A stretch of 64,000 nt of DNA from Kribbella sp. NBC_01245 (GTDB lineage: Bacteria > Actinomycetota > Actinomycetes > Propionibacteriales > Kribbellaceae), in the NCBI RefSeq assembly GCF_036226525.1, contig NZ_CP108487.1:3534001-3598000 (forward strand), given 5' to 3'. The translations under genes were made by a program, and so were the position numbers. The first letter of the stretch is position 1, and the number at the start of each line of letters is the position of its first letter. Shown one piece after another: positions 8,771-17,528 of the stretch. The notes under the pieces are model-generated. The model did no database searches, had not been told where the DNA came from, and saw nothing but the letters and a program-made list of their open reading frames with translations.

Positions 8771-9873
8771 CGGGTGCCTCCGCGGCTCAACTCGGCGTGG
8801 ACGGCGAACCCACCGGCCGCGGTGGCGCCCGCGGTGAGCGTGCCACCGAAGAGGGCGACGCGCTCCCGCATGCCGGCCAGGCCGAGCCCGCTCCCGGGCG
8901 ACCGGGGAAGGGAGGAGGAGGCGGCGCCGTCGTCTTCGACGTCGACGACAAGGGCTCCGTCGGTGGCTGCAAGCCGCACCGTTACCCGCGCGCCGGGCGC
9001 GTGCCTGTACACGTTCGTGAGTGCCTCCTGGACTACGCGGTACGCCGTAAGGCGCGCACTCTCCGGCTCGCGGGCGACGGCGGGGTCGATTCGGACATCG
9101 ACCGGGCCGTTGACCTCACGATGGCGGTCGGCGAGCGCCTTGAGGTCGGCCAGGCCGGGTGCCGGGGACAGGCCACCGACGTCCGGCCGGGAGAGCGCAT
9201 CCAACATCGCGCGCAGGTCGGCCAGCGCCGCACGTGCCGCCTGCTCGATCGCGGTCAAAGCGGCTGGGTCGGGGTTGCTGGGGCGGCGCCGGGCGGCGGC
9301 GGCCTGCAGCGTGATCGCCGCCAGGTTATGGCTGACCAGGTCGTGCAGGTCGCGGGCGACGGCGAGCCGCTCCTCGGCCAGAGCGCGCTCGGTGGCCACC
9401 GCGCGGTCGCGCTCGGCGGCGATCGCACGCTCGACCTGCTGCTGGTCGGACAACCGGCGCTGCCGGATCACGGCGCCCAGCACCCACGGCAGCGTGAAAA
9501 CGATGAACGCCCAGACATCGAACTGGTCCAGGCCGAGCGCCACCATCAGCCCCATCACCGCGTAGAGGCTGATCAGGGCAGCGATCCCTCAGGCGAGGGT
9601 TGCCCATGCCCCGAGGGCATAGGTCGCGATCAGCACTGTCCCCGGCAGGTTCCCGGTCCGCCAGCCGAGGGCGGTCACCGCAAACACCGCAGCGACAACC
9701 ACGGCGAGCGTCGCGACCGGATGCTGCCGCCGGATGATCAGCGCCAGCCCCGGCACGGCAGCGAGGACGACGAGCAGCGGCAGCACCGGATCGGCATAGC
9801 CGGTCGTGACGCTCGGATCGGGCGCCACGGACCCGGTCACGTTCAAGACCGCGACCCCGCAACCGAGCGCCAC
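8767..9873 (-). pseudogene. NarL-type sensor histidine kinase interrupted by an in-frame TGA
   Basis: The same minus frame runs from GTG 9873 to 8767. Its N-terminal part encodes membrane helices (VLPLLVVLAAVPGLALII, VVVAAVFAVTALGW), then a TGA at 9591-9589 stops it, then the frame continues GIAALISLYAVMGLM into a complete HisKA_3 box (ARDLHDLVSHNLAAI, phospho-His present) and HATPase domain (VVQEALTNVYRHA, SGLGLAGMRERV). Re-initiation at 9558 would yield a 263-residue kinase with two short membrane segments. Either the TGA is a nonsense mutation (from CGA or TGG) or a sequencing error. It overlaps the regulator gene by four bases. Confidence 0.75.
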
Positions 9874-10655
9874 GTCGACCGGCCAGTCCGGCGGCCGGCG
9901 CGCACCCTGGCGCGCACCCGAGCCGGACGGTCGTCCCAACCAGTCGCGTCGACCAGCGCGCGCCGCAGGTCGGGATCGGCGTCTTCGAGCACCGGGCTCG
10001 AGGCAGGGTCGCGGAGCGCGAGCAGCATCCGCCGCAGATCGTCGGTGGCGCCCCGACTGCTGCGCTCGATCATCGCGAGGACGCCGTCCGGTTCGCCGTC
10101 CGCATGCTTGCCCGCCGCCTGCAGAGTGATCGTGGCGACGGCGTCGCCGGCGGCGTCGTTGAGGTCCCGCGCCACCCGCAGCCTCTCGGCCAGCACAGCT
10201 CGCTCGGTCGCCTGGGCGCCGTCGCCTGCCAAGGCGAGCTCGCGCTCCCGGGCAGTGTCCGCGAGGGAGCGGCGCCGGGTGACGACCCTGCCCAGCAGCC
10301 ACACGACACCCACCTGGCCGAGCACTGCGACCCCGATGATCGAGTCGAAGTACGGCGCCCGCACCGCGAAGAGCAGCCCGACGCCGGCGGCGGCCGCCGT
10401 CAGCCCGACGATGCCGTCCCGGGCCGAGCCGTGCGCGCCGAGCGCGTAGGCCGCGGTCAGGATCGTGAATGGCACTCCACCGGCGTCCCAGTGCAGCACG
10501 ATGATCGCGCCCGTCACAGTGACGACGGACAGGAACGTGAGCAGCGCGTGGCGACGACGCGCCACCAGCACCAGGCCGGCGAGCGCCGCGGCGATCACCA
10601 GCGGTGGATGGCGGGTCTGGAGGTCGTACGCATTGTCGGCGTCAGGGAAGAGCAC
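9843..10655 (-). pseudogene. Truncated histidine-kinase-like membrane protein lacking His and ATPase
   Basis: The 270-residue product (GTG start at 10655) has four or more membrane helices (VIAAALAGLVLVARRRH, LLTFLSVVTVTGAIIVL, IIGVAVLGQVGVVWLLG), a coiled region, and a dimerisation box ARDLNDAAGDAVATI in which Asn replaces the phospho-accepting His. It ends soon after the box with an Arg-rich tail that overlaps the 5' end of the next kinase in another frame; no HATPase domain follows. It looks like a second NarL-type kinase whose 3' half was deleted and fused out of frame to the next gene, or a degenerate regulatory paralogue. Confidence 0.65.
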
Positions 10656-10892
10656 GGACGAGACGTTTGAAGGTCGTCACCGCGAGGGCCAGCGCGACGT
10701 CGGGTGCGCGCTCGCCAAGCGGGGACCCGCCAGCGCAGAAACACCGGCACACACTCAGCGTAGGGCCGCCCAGCGGGCGCGGGCCACCACCGAATGGGGG
10801 AAGCACAGGTTCCCCCCGATGGCTCTACCACGCGGCCGCGTCACACTCGACGCTGGCGGACACCTAATCCATTTCGAACAAGGAGCAAACAG

Positions 10893-11519
10893 ATGTCCAG
10901 CTCCACCATGCCCTCCGAGGCCACCTCGGCGTCGTCGAACGCGGTCGCCACGGCGTTCGCGGTCGGCTCCGTGCTGGCCGCCCTCGGATCCGTCGGCTAC
11001 ATATCCCTCAACGACGACTCTCCTCGCGAAGCCTTCAGCAACCCGGTCAGCACCGCGGCCGGCGTCGCCGCCACCGTTGGTGCCGTCGTTCTGGCGCTGG
11101 CACTCGCGAGGTGGCGTACGACGCTGCCGGTCTGGGCCCAAACCTCCGCCGCGGCCGGCCTAGTGATGGTCGCGACCAACTCCTGGTTCAGCGGCACCGG
11201 GATCCGTGCGATCTCCGACCATACCGACGACCAGCTGTTCGAGCGGCTCATCTTCGAGGCGCCTTGGATCATGGTGATGTCGCTGCCGAAGATGGTGCTG
11301 TGCCTAGTGGCATTCATTGCGCTGGCCGTCGCCGGCTGGCGCAAGCGATCACTCCCACGGTCGTCCAGCGTGCTGCTGGTCCTCGCCGGCGTGGTGTCCG
11401 TATGGCCGCCGTACCCGCCCGGGCTGCTGCTCGCCTCGGCCGCACTCTTCATAGCCTCGCGGTCGGTCGCGCGATCACTACGGCACCCTGCCAGCCAGCC
11501 GGGGCATTCAGCACCGTGA
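10893..11519 (+). CDS. Multi-pass membrane protein of unknown function
   Basis: The 208-residue protein starts at the ATG preceded by AGGAG (10881-10885). Hydrophobic segments are seen at AVATAFAVGSVLAALGSVGY, VAATVGAVVLALALA, WIMVMSLPKMVLCLVAFIAL and VLLVLAGVVSVWPPYPPGLL, giving about five membrane helices with a short external loop. No family motif is recognised. It is divergent from the damaged two-component locus, whose regulator could control it; that is inference from position only. Confidence 0.7.
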   Translation: MSSSTMPSEATSASSNAVATAFAVGSVLAALGSVGYISLNDDSPREAFSNPVSTAAGVAATVGAVVLALALARWRTTLPVWAQTSAAAGLVMVATNSWFSGTGIRAISDHTDDQLFERLIFEAPWIMVMSLPKMVLCLVAFIALAVAGWRKRSLPRSSSVLLVLAGVVSVWPPYPPGLLLASAALFIASRSVARSLRHPASQPGHSAP

Positions 11520-11709
11520 TCTTCGCCGGTGATCGCTCGGACGGGTCGGGGCTGACGCGTCGAGGGCTTCGTGTTTTGCCGAGGACTAGACACGTGCAAT
11601 CGGGCGGGTAGAGCGTGAACAGTTGTCCAGCTGAGGCCGGCCCGGCTGTACGGATTCGGGTCGACTTCGTGTCGACGGCGTTGAGCGTCTCCCGAGAAGG
11701 TGGTTCGTG

Positions 11710-12125
11710 ATGGACATTGCTCACAACAAAGCGGTAGTGGCAGAGTTCGACGAACTCGGCAACAGGGGCGGCGATCTCGCGATACTTGACACCCTGTGTA
11801 CCCCGGCCATGATCAACCATGCGCTGGCAGCAGGCCGGTCACAAGGGCTAGAGGGAACTCGGCAGTTTCTACGCCGGGCTCGTCGTGACATGGCGCCCGT
11901 TGGCTCAGCTCCATTGTCGTCGCCGAAGGCGACATGGTGGTGCAGTTCGGCACGCGTGAGCTCACCTGGCCGGGTGGGGCCCTCCTCGGCTTCGAGACGC
12001 CACCAGGGACCGCCAACAGGGACGTTGCGTTCGCCTATCAGCTCATGGACGGGCGGATAGCCGAACGGTGGGCCATCCGCGATGACCTGTCCATGCTCGT
12101 TCAACTCGGAGCGCTACACCGCTGA
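11710..12125 (+). pseudogene. SnoaL-like ester cyclase, frameshifted
   Basis: The first frame reads MDIAHNKAVVAEFDELGNRG and INHALAAGRSQGLEGTRQFL; near 11890-11910 the coding switches frame to SSIVVAEGDMVVQFGTRELT and continues FAYQLMDGRIAERWAIRDDL to TGA 12123-12125. Joined, this is a normal-length (about 137-residue) SnoaL-like polyketide cyclase/ester cyclase, with the typical IAERWAIRDDLSML ending. One indel separates it from an intact gene, so sequencing error is an alternative. Confidence 0.7.
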
Positions 12126-12180
12126 CAGGCGTCGCCCGTGGCCCCCGACCAACGTCCGCACGTGCCGCGTACAGGGAAAG

Positions 12181-12958
12181 CTCTGCGTCCGAACCGGTCG
12201 GCGTCGTGGCGGCGATCACGCCGTTCAGCTTCCCCGTCAACCTGGTCCTACACAAGATCGCGTCCGCGATCGCGTCCGGATGCCCCGTGGTGCTCAAGCC
12301 GTCCGAGAAGACGCCGCTGTCGGCCGGGCTTCTGGTCGAGCTCTTCGAAGCCGCCGGGCTGCCGGCCGGTCAGCTCAACCTGGTCACGGGCGACCCCGCT
12401 GAGATCATCGCGGTGATGAACCGGTCGCCGCTGGTCAGCCTCCTGACGTTCACCGGATCGGCAAGCTCGGGGTCGGGAACCCACAGGACCCGGCGACCGA
12501 CGTCGGGCCATTGATCACGCCGGAATCCACCGAACGAGTCCTCTCCTGGCTGTCCAGCGCCGTAGCCGCCGGCGCGAGGATCCTCTGTGGTGGAGGTGTG
12601 GTCGACGGAGTATTGGAGCCCACCATCGTCACCGACTGGACCCCAACTCTCCGCTGGTCTGCGAAGAGGTGTTCGGCCCGGTGGTCACGCTGATTCCGGT
12701 CTCCTCGCTCGATGAGGCTGTCGCCGCGGTCAACACCTCCCGCTTCGGCCTCAACACCGCCATCTACACGGACAAACTCAACGATGTACGCCACTACATC
12801 ACCAACGCGCAGGCCGGAACGGTGCTGGTCAACAAGCCGCCCTCGTACCGGTCCGACCACATGCCGTACGGCGGCGTGAAGGAGTCCGGCGAGGCCGAGA
12901 GGGCATCCGCTAGGCGATCGACGCGATGACCCACCAGAAACTAGTGGTCCTGGGCTGA
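12181..12958 (+). pseudogene. Aldehyde dehydrogenase with N-terminal truncation, internal deletion and frameshifts
   Basis: Segments of one ALDH lie in order: PVGVVAAITPFSFPVNLVLH, GCPVVLKPSEKTPLSAGLLV, LVSLLTFTGSA, then VGNPQDPATDVGPLITPEST, then EVFGPVVTLIPVSSLDEAVA, AQAGTVLVNKPPSYRSDHMP and YGGVKESGE, ending AIDAMTHQKLVVLG. The cofactor-binding start is missing. About 90 residues between LTFTGSA and VGNPQDP are gone, the part that carries the catalytic Glu and Cys. At least two frameshifts follow. It cannot be an active enzyme. Confidence 0.85.
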
Positions 12959-13108
12959 CCGGTCCGCTGGCCTGTCGTCGCGCTGCCGCTGTTTGGCTCT
13001 GATGATGTCGGGATCTCGGGGGTCGAGCGGCAGAGCGTCGAGCAGTCCATTCCGCCGCCGCTGACTCTTCGTTGTCCGGCTCATCTTCGTGACACGAACC
13101 TGTCGCAT
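12941..13108 (-). CDS. Possible small basic protein
   Basis: A 55-residue frame (MRQVRVTKMSRTTKSQRRRN, then LLDALPLDPRDPDIIRAKQR) has a G-rich SD-like stretch before the ATG at 13108; a second ATG at 13084 is possible. Small actinobacterial proteins with an LPLDPxDPDxxRAK core exist, but I cannot name a function. Its 3' end overlaps the ALDH pseudogene tail on the other strand. Confidence 0.4.
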   Translation of the reverse strand: MRQVRVTKMSRTTKSQRRRNGLLDALPLDPRDPDIIRAKQRQRDDRPADRSAQDH

Positions 13109-13315
13109 TTCACACCCCCCGGTGCCAAGCGCATCGGATGCTCGGTGCGGTGTGACTGGGTCGTTCACCAAGTGGTGGTGCGGCAGACCTGGCGCCGAGT
13201 ACAAGGGGCTCAAGACGCCAGGTCCGCCGGTCTGGTGGGGTTGTTGCGTAACCACGTCGTGCACAGTCGCGCAGTCTTCGATGCTGCTGGTCTGCCACTG
13301 CGTTCGGCCGGGCGT

Positions 13316-14989
13316 TCATGCCGCCTCACCTGCCGAGTCCGCCGGCGGCGCCAACACGTACCAGGCGGCGCTGTTCGGCGGCAGCTTGTCGCCTGCATCG
13401 TGGTGACTGGCGAGCAACAATTCGCCGTCGACCGGCGCGGCGACGACCCGCGAGGAACAGTTGACCACGCAGCAGAAGCCGTCGCCCCGGGTAAAGGCGA
13501 GCACGCCCGGTTCGGTCCGCAACCAGCGGAAATCGTTCGAAGCCAGCGCGGGGAGCCGACGCCGCAACGCGAGCGCCTCGCGGTAGAGGTGCAGCATCGA
13601 CTCGCCCAAGCTCAGCTGCCGGTCCATGGCGTGGTCAGCGAACCAGTCAGGCTGAGGAAGCCAGGCGGCGGCGGAGGAGAAGCCGAAGCCTGCCTGGCCG
13701 GCGGCCCACGGAAGAGGAATCCGGCAGCCGTCCCGCCCGCGGCGAGCGCCCTCGCTGCGGTGAAACATCGGATCGGTCAGGACATCGACAGGGAGATCCG
13801 TGACCTCGGGCAGGCCGAGTTCCTCGCCCTGGTATACGTACGCCGCTCCTGGCAGCGCCAGCATCAGCAGGGCGCTCGCCCGCGCTCGGATGGTGCCGAG
13901 ATCGACGTCTCCGGCGTCGATGCCGGGAGCACCACCGCCATACCGAGTGACCGACCGGGGCATGTCGTGGTTGTTCAGCACCCAGGCGACCGACGAGCTG
14001 GAGCCGGCGATAGTGCCGAGGCCGCGATCCACTACGTCGTACAGGGTCTGATCGTTCCACTCCGCGCGCAGGAACTCGAAGAAGAAGCTCTGGTGCAGTT
14101 CGTCCGGGCGCTGGTACAGGGCGAGCTGCTGGGCGTCCAGGACGCCGACCTCGCCGATCAGCGCGCGTTCGCGGCCGGTCATGACGGTGTACTCCTCGGC
14201 GATGCTCCGCCACCGGCGCCACACCTGGTGCACCTCGGGCTGGTTCCACGCGTAGGGATTGAGTGGGTCGCCGGTGAGCTCGTCGTCCGTCGCGTTCTCG
14301 TGGTCGGGCAAGCCTTCGGCCTTGTGCAGCCCGTGGGCCACGTCGATCCGGACGCCGTCCACGCCGCGCTCGAGCCAGAAACGCAGCACCTGCTCGAAGT
14401 ATGCCGCCACGTCTGGGTGCCGCCAGTTGAAGTCGGCCTGTTCCGGCGCGAAGCTGTGCAGGTACCACTGCCCTGTTGACCCATCCGGTTCGGTCACCCG
14501 TTGCCAGGCCGGTCCGCCGAAGATGGATCGCCAGTTGTTCGGCGGCAGATCGCCGTTGTCGCCGTGGCCGTCGGCGAAGTGGAATCGTTCCCGCTCCGGG
14601 CTTCCCGGACCGGCTGCCAGTGCCGCGGCGAACCATGAGTGCTCGGTCGAGCAGTGGTTCGGGACGACATCGATGAGGACCCTGAGGTCGAGCCGGTGTG
14701 CGTCGTGGACCAGCCGGTCGAAGCATTCGAGGGTGCCGTAGTCCGGGTGCACCGCGAGATAGTCGGATACGTCGTACCCGTGGTCATGCTGCGGCGAGGG
14801 GTAGAACGGGTTGAGCCAGATGCCGTCGACGCCGAGGCTCCGCAGGTACGGCAGCCTGGCCCGCACACCGGCCAGATCACCCACACCGTCGCCATCGGAG
14901 TCCTGGAAGCTGCGTACGTACACCTGGTAGATGACGGCACTCCGCCACCAGCCGGACTGAAGCCGGGTACCTGATGTGGTCGTGTCCAT
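13316..14989 (-). CDS. GH13 alpha-glucosidase (oligo-1,6-glucosidase/alpha-amylase family)
   Basis: The 557-residue cytosolic enzyme (no signal peptide) shows the four GH13 regions: DVVPNHCS, GVRIDVAHGLHKAEGLPD with the nucleophile Asp, ALIGEVGV with the acid Glu, and VLNNHDMPR with the third Asp. The DVAHG/K-EGLPD wording and the YQVYVRSFQDSDGDGVGDL start are those of the actinobacterial alpha-glucosidase group (close to subfamily 30), which hydrolyses maltose and related alpha-glucosides. The ATG at 14989 is chosen over one 26 codons upstream because homologues begin just before WWRSAVIYQVY. No transporter or regulator is adjacent. Confidence 0.92.
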   Translation of the reverse strand: MDTTTSGTRLQSGWWRSAVIYQVYVRSFQDSDGDGVGDLAGVRARLPYLRSLGVDGIWLNPFYPSPQHDHGYDVSDYLAVHPDYGTLECFDRLVHDAHRLDLRVLIDVVPNHCSTEHSWFAAALAAGPGSPERERFHFADGHGDNGDLPPNNWRSIFGGPAWQRVTEPDGSTGQWYLHSFAPEQADFNWRHPDVAAYFEQVLRFWLERGVDGVRIDVAHGLHKAEGLPDHENATDDELTGDPLNPYAWNQPEVHQVWRRWRSIAEEYTVMTGRERALIGEVGVLDAQQLALYQRPDELHQSFFFEFLRAEWNDQTLYDVVDRGLGTIAGSSSSVAWVLNNHDMPRSVTRYGGGAPGIDAGDVDLGTIRARASALLMLALPGAAYVYQGEELGLPEVTDLPVDVLTDPMFHRSEGARRGRDGCRIPLPWAAGQAGFGFSSAAAWLPQPDWFADHAMDRQLSLGESMLHLYREALALRRRLPALASNDFRWLRTEPGVLAFTRGDGFCCVVNCSSRVVAAPVDGELLLASHHDAGDKLPPNSAAWYVLAPPADSAGEAA

Positions 14990-15150
14990 CGCGATCAATC
15001 CCTTGGCCGCCCGCCGTTCGGTGGGCCTGTGGCAACCATCCCCTTCCCGGGTGGGGCACGTCTGCACCGCCAGCGCCCACGCCGGCTACCTGCTAGCCGG
15101 AACCTTGGGGTCTCGCTGGCAGGCAGCCCCGTACGACGGCGAGTCCGCGA

Positions 15151-15849
15151 TCAGCGGGTTTCGAGAAAAGTGACCACCGCGAGCACCCGGCGATGATCGT
15201 CGTCGGTCTCGGGCAGGTCCAGCTTGGCCAGGATGTGCCGGACGTGCTTCTCCACAGTGCCTTCGGTCACCCAGAGCCGGCGGGCGATGCCGGCGTTCGA
15301 CCGCCCCTCCGCCATCAGCGCGAGCACCTCGTGTTCGCGGGGACTGAGCTCGGCGAGCGGGTCGTTGTGCCGGCGGGCGCTCACGAGCTCCTGCACCAGC
15401 GCGGGGTCCATCACCGATCCACCCCTGACAATCCGCTCCAGCGTCTCGATGAACTCGCCCACATCGGTCACGCGGGTCTTCAACAGGTAGCCGATTCGCT
15501 CGCCGGTCGCCAGCAGCTCCATCGCGTGCTCGACTTCGGCATGGGCCGACAGCACCAGGATGCCGGTCGCCGGGAACTCGTTGCGAATCTCCCTGGCGGC
15601 ATCCAGTCCTTCGGTGGTGTTCGTGGGCGGCATCCGGATGTCCAGCACGACCAGATCCGGCACCTGCTCGCGGACCAGCGGGAGAATCCATGCGCTGTTG
15701 CCGGTCTGCGCGACGACCTCGAAGCCCGACCTCTCGAGCAGGCTGGCAAGCCCCTCGCGGAGAAGGACGTCGTCCTCGGCGAGCAGGACACGAGTGCGGG
15801 CCGCATTGTCGTCCCGATCCGGTAGATCGCCGGCCGGCTTGATCGCCAT
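15151..15849 (-). CDS. NarL/LuxR-family response regulator
   Basis: The 232-residue protein has a receiver domain (acidic pair in LLAEDDVLLREGLAS, phospho-Asp in LVVLDIRMPPT, Lys in GYLLKTRV) and a LuxR HTH near the C-terminus (LSPREHEVLALMAEGRSNAG and VEKHVRHILAKLDLP). It is the likely DNA-binding partner of the GAF kinase encoded at 17529-19097, since it lies in the same signalling locus beside a stand-alone receiver and a FIST sensor. Transcription is leftward, 30 bp downstream of the receiver gene. Confidence 0.92.
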   Translation of the reverse strand: MAIKPAGDLPDRDDNAARTRVLLAEDDVLLREGLASLLERSGFEVVAQTGNSAWILPLVREQVPDLVVLDIRMPPTNTTEGLDAAREIRNEFPATGILVLSAHAEVEHAMELLATGERIGYLLKTRVTDVGEFIETLERIVRGGSVMDPALVQELVSARRHNDPLAELSPREHEVLALMAEGRSNAGIARRLWVTEGTVEKHVRHILAKLDLPETDDDHRRVLAVVTFLETR

Positions 15850-15879
15850 GCCACAGAGTATCCCTGCCCTCCACCCGCC

Positions 15880-16254
15880 TCAGCAGCCTTCGGCGCCGTC
15901 GAGGATCCGGCGAATGGCCCCGGCCGACAGGCGCGACTTGGACAGAAACGCCGCCGCAGGCGCGGCCTGGACCAGATCCCCGAGGTCCTCCTCCGCGTTG
16001 GTCGAGATCAGGATCACCCTCGAAGGATCCAGACTCGTCTCGCTCTGGAGCCGGCGAGCGAGATCGAAGCCGCTGTCACCGCCGAGGCCGACATCCACGA
16101 GGACGACATCCGGCTCCGCGTCCTCCACCCGTCGCAGCGCCTCCTCGGTGCTGGAGGCGACGCCCACCACGGCCAGGCCTTCTCGTTCGAGCAGCGCCTG
16201 GGCGGCGGCCAGGTAATGAGGGCTGTCGTCGACGAGGAAGCAGCGCAGAACCAT
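15880..16254 (-). CDS. Stand-alone receiver-domain response regulator
   Basis: The product is essentially one CheY-like receiver of about 124 residues: CFLVDDSPHYLAAAQALLER, phospho-Asp in VVLVDVGLGGDSG, ISTNAEEDL, and Lys in AFLSKSRLSAGAI. It has no output domain, so it may act as a phosphate sink or by protein contact. The start is placed at 16254 just before the receiver fold; ATGs at 16284 and 16290 are alternatives. It is divergent from the FIST/kinase operon. Confidence 0.85.
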   Translation of the reverse strand: MVLRCFLVDDSPHYLAAAQALLEREGLAVVGVASSTEEALRRVEDAEPDVVLVDVGLGGDSGFDLARRLQSETSLDPSRVILISTNAEEDLGDLVQAAPAAAFLSKSRLSAGAIRRILDGAEGC

Positions 16255-16351
16255 GCTCCCAGGGTCGCGCGCGCCACTGCCCATCCGCATTCCTGGTAGC
16301 TGGACCTTTGGGACCCGCTCCGACTACGTTGAGTGGTGGCGGGATTAGCTG

Positions 16352-17527
16352 ATGAGGTGTGGCGTGCAGCCTGCTCGGTGGATGGCAGTCGGATCCGCCC
16401 ACGGTCTCGAGACGGGAGCTGGGGCGCGGGCGGCGGACGACGCCCTTGTCCGTGACGACGCGAAGCTGCTGATCGTGTTCTGCTCGCAGTCGCACGACCT
16501 GCACGGACTGCTAGCGGAAATCCGGCGGCGGGCACCCGGGGTGCCACTGATCGGCTGCACGACCGCTGGTGAGATCGCGGCGACGGGCCCGAGCGAGACC
16601 AGTGTCGTCGTCACCGCGATCGGAGGCGATGGGTTCGCCGCCGAAACCGCCGCTGCCACTGGAGCGTCGCGAGACCTGCGAAACGCGGGAGCGCGGGTGG
16701 CCCGCTGCCTTCCAGTGCGGGACGACCTCCCTCACAAGGTCCTCGTTCTGCTCAGCGACGGCCTGGCGGGCGACCAGCAGGAGCTGGTCCGGGGTGCGTA
16801 CGGCGTGCTCGGCGCGGCGGTACCGCTGGTGGGCGGCTGCGCCGGCGACGACCTGAGGATGACGCAGACACATCAGTTGCATGGCGACCAGGTGCTGACC
16901 GATTCGGTCGTCGCCGCCGGGATCGCCTCGAACGCGCCGTTCGGGATCGGTGTGCGTCACGGCTGGCGCCGGGTCGGCGAGCCGATGCTCGTCACCGCAA
17001 GTGCCGCCAACCGCGTGTACACCCTCGACGACCTTCCGGCGCTGGACGTCTACCTCAAGCACCTGGGTATCGACCTGTCGGCCGGCAGCGATCATCGAAC
17101 GCTGGCGCGACTGGCGCTCACCCACCCGTTCGGTCTCGGCCGGCCGAGCGGAGAGGACGAGGTGCGCTGGATCAGCGGTGGGGACTTCGTCGAGCGGTCC
17201 CTGTCCTGTATGGCCGAGGTACCGCAGGGCGCCCTCGTCTGGATCATGGAGGGCGACGCGACATCAGTGCTCGAGGCAACCGAATCGGCCTGCGGGGACT
17301 CGCTCGCAGCCCTCGGCGGGAAGGCGCCGCTCGGCGTGATCGCGTTCGACTGCATCGCCCGGCGGGGAGTCCTCGGCGACGCCGGTATCCGGACCGAGAT
17401 CGACCGGCTCACCGCTGTCACGGCCGGCGCACCCGTCGCAGGTTTCTACACGTACGGCGAGATCGCGCGGACGCGCGGCCTACGCGGCTTCCACAACCAG
17501 ACGTTGGTTGTTCTCTCGGTCGGCTGA
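16352..17527 (+). CDS. FIST-domain sensory protein
   Basis: The 391-residue protein has a FIST N domain (LLIVFCSQSHDLHGLLAEIR, PLIGCTTAGEIAATGP, PLVGGCAGDDLRM) and FIST C region (DLPALDVYLKHLGID, THPFGLGRP, APLGVIAFDCIARRGVLG, PVAGFYTYGEIARTRG). FIST proteins are predicted intracellular sensors of small ligands, possibly amino acids, coupled to signal transduction. Its stop is one base from the kinase start, so both are made together; the most direct reading is that FIST senses a ligand and modulates the kinase. Confidence 0.92.
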   Translation: MRCGVQPARWMAVGSAHGLETGAGARAADDALVRDDAKLLIVFCSQSHDLHGLLAEIRRRAPGVPLIGCTTAGEIAATGPSETSVVVTAIGGDGFAAETAAATGASRDLRNAGARVARCLPVRDDLPHKVLVLLSDGLAGDQQELVRGAYGVLGAAVPLVGGCAGDDLRMTQTHQLHGDQVLTDSVVAAGIASNAPFGIGVRHGWRRVGEPMLVTASAANRVYTLDDLPALDVYLKHLGIDLSAGSDHRTLARLALTHPFGLGRPSGEDEVRWISGGDFVERSLSCMAEVPQGALVWIMEGDATSVLEATESACGDSLAALGGKAPLGVIAFDCIARRGVLGDAGIRTEIDRLTAVTAGAPVAGFYTYGEIARTRGLRGFHNQTLVVLSVG

Positions 17528-17528
17528 G

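Noticed and set aside
13145..14479. Long plus-strand open frame opposite the GH13 gene
   Set aside because: It is a GC-rich shadow; the minus frame carries all GH13 catalytic motifs and this frame matches nothing.
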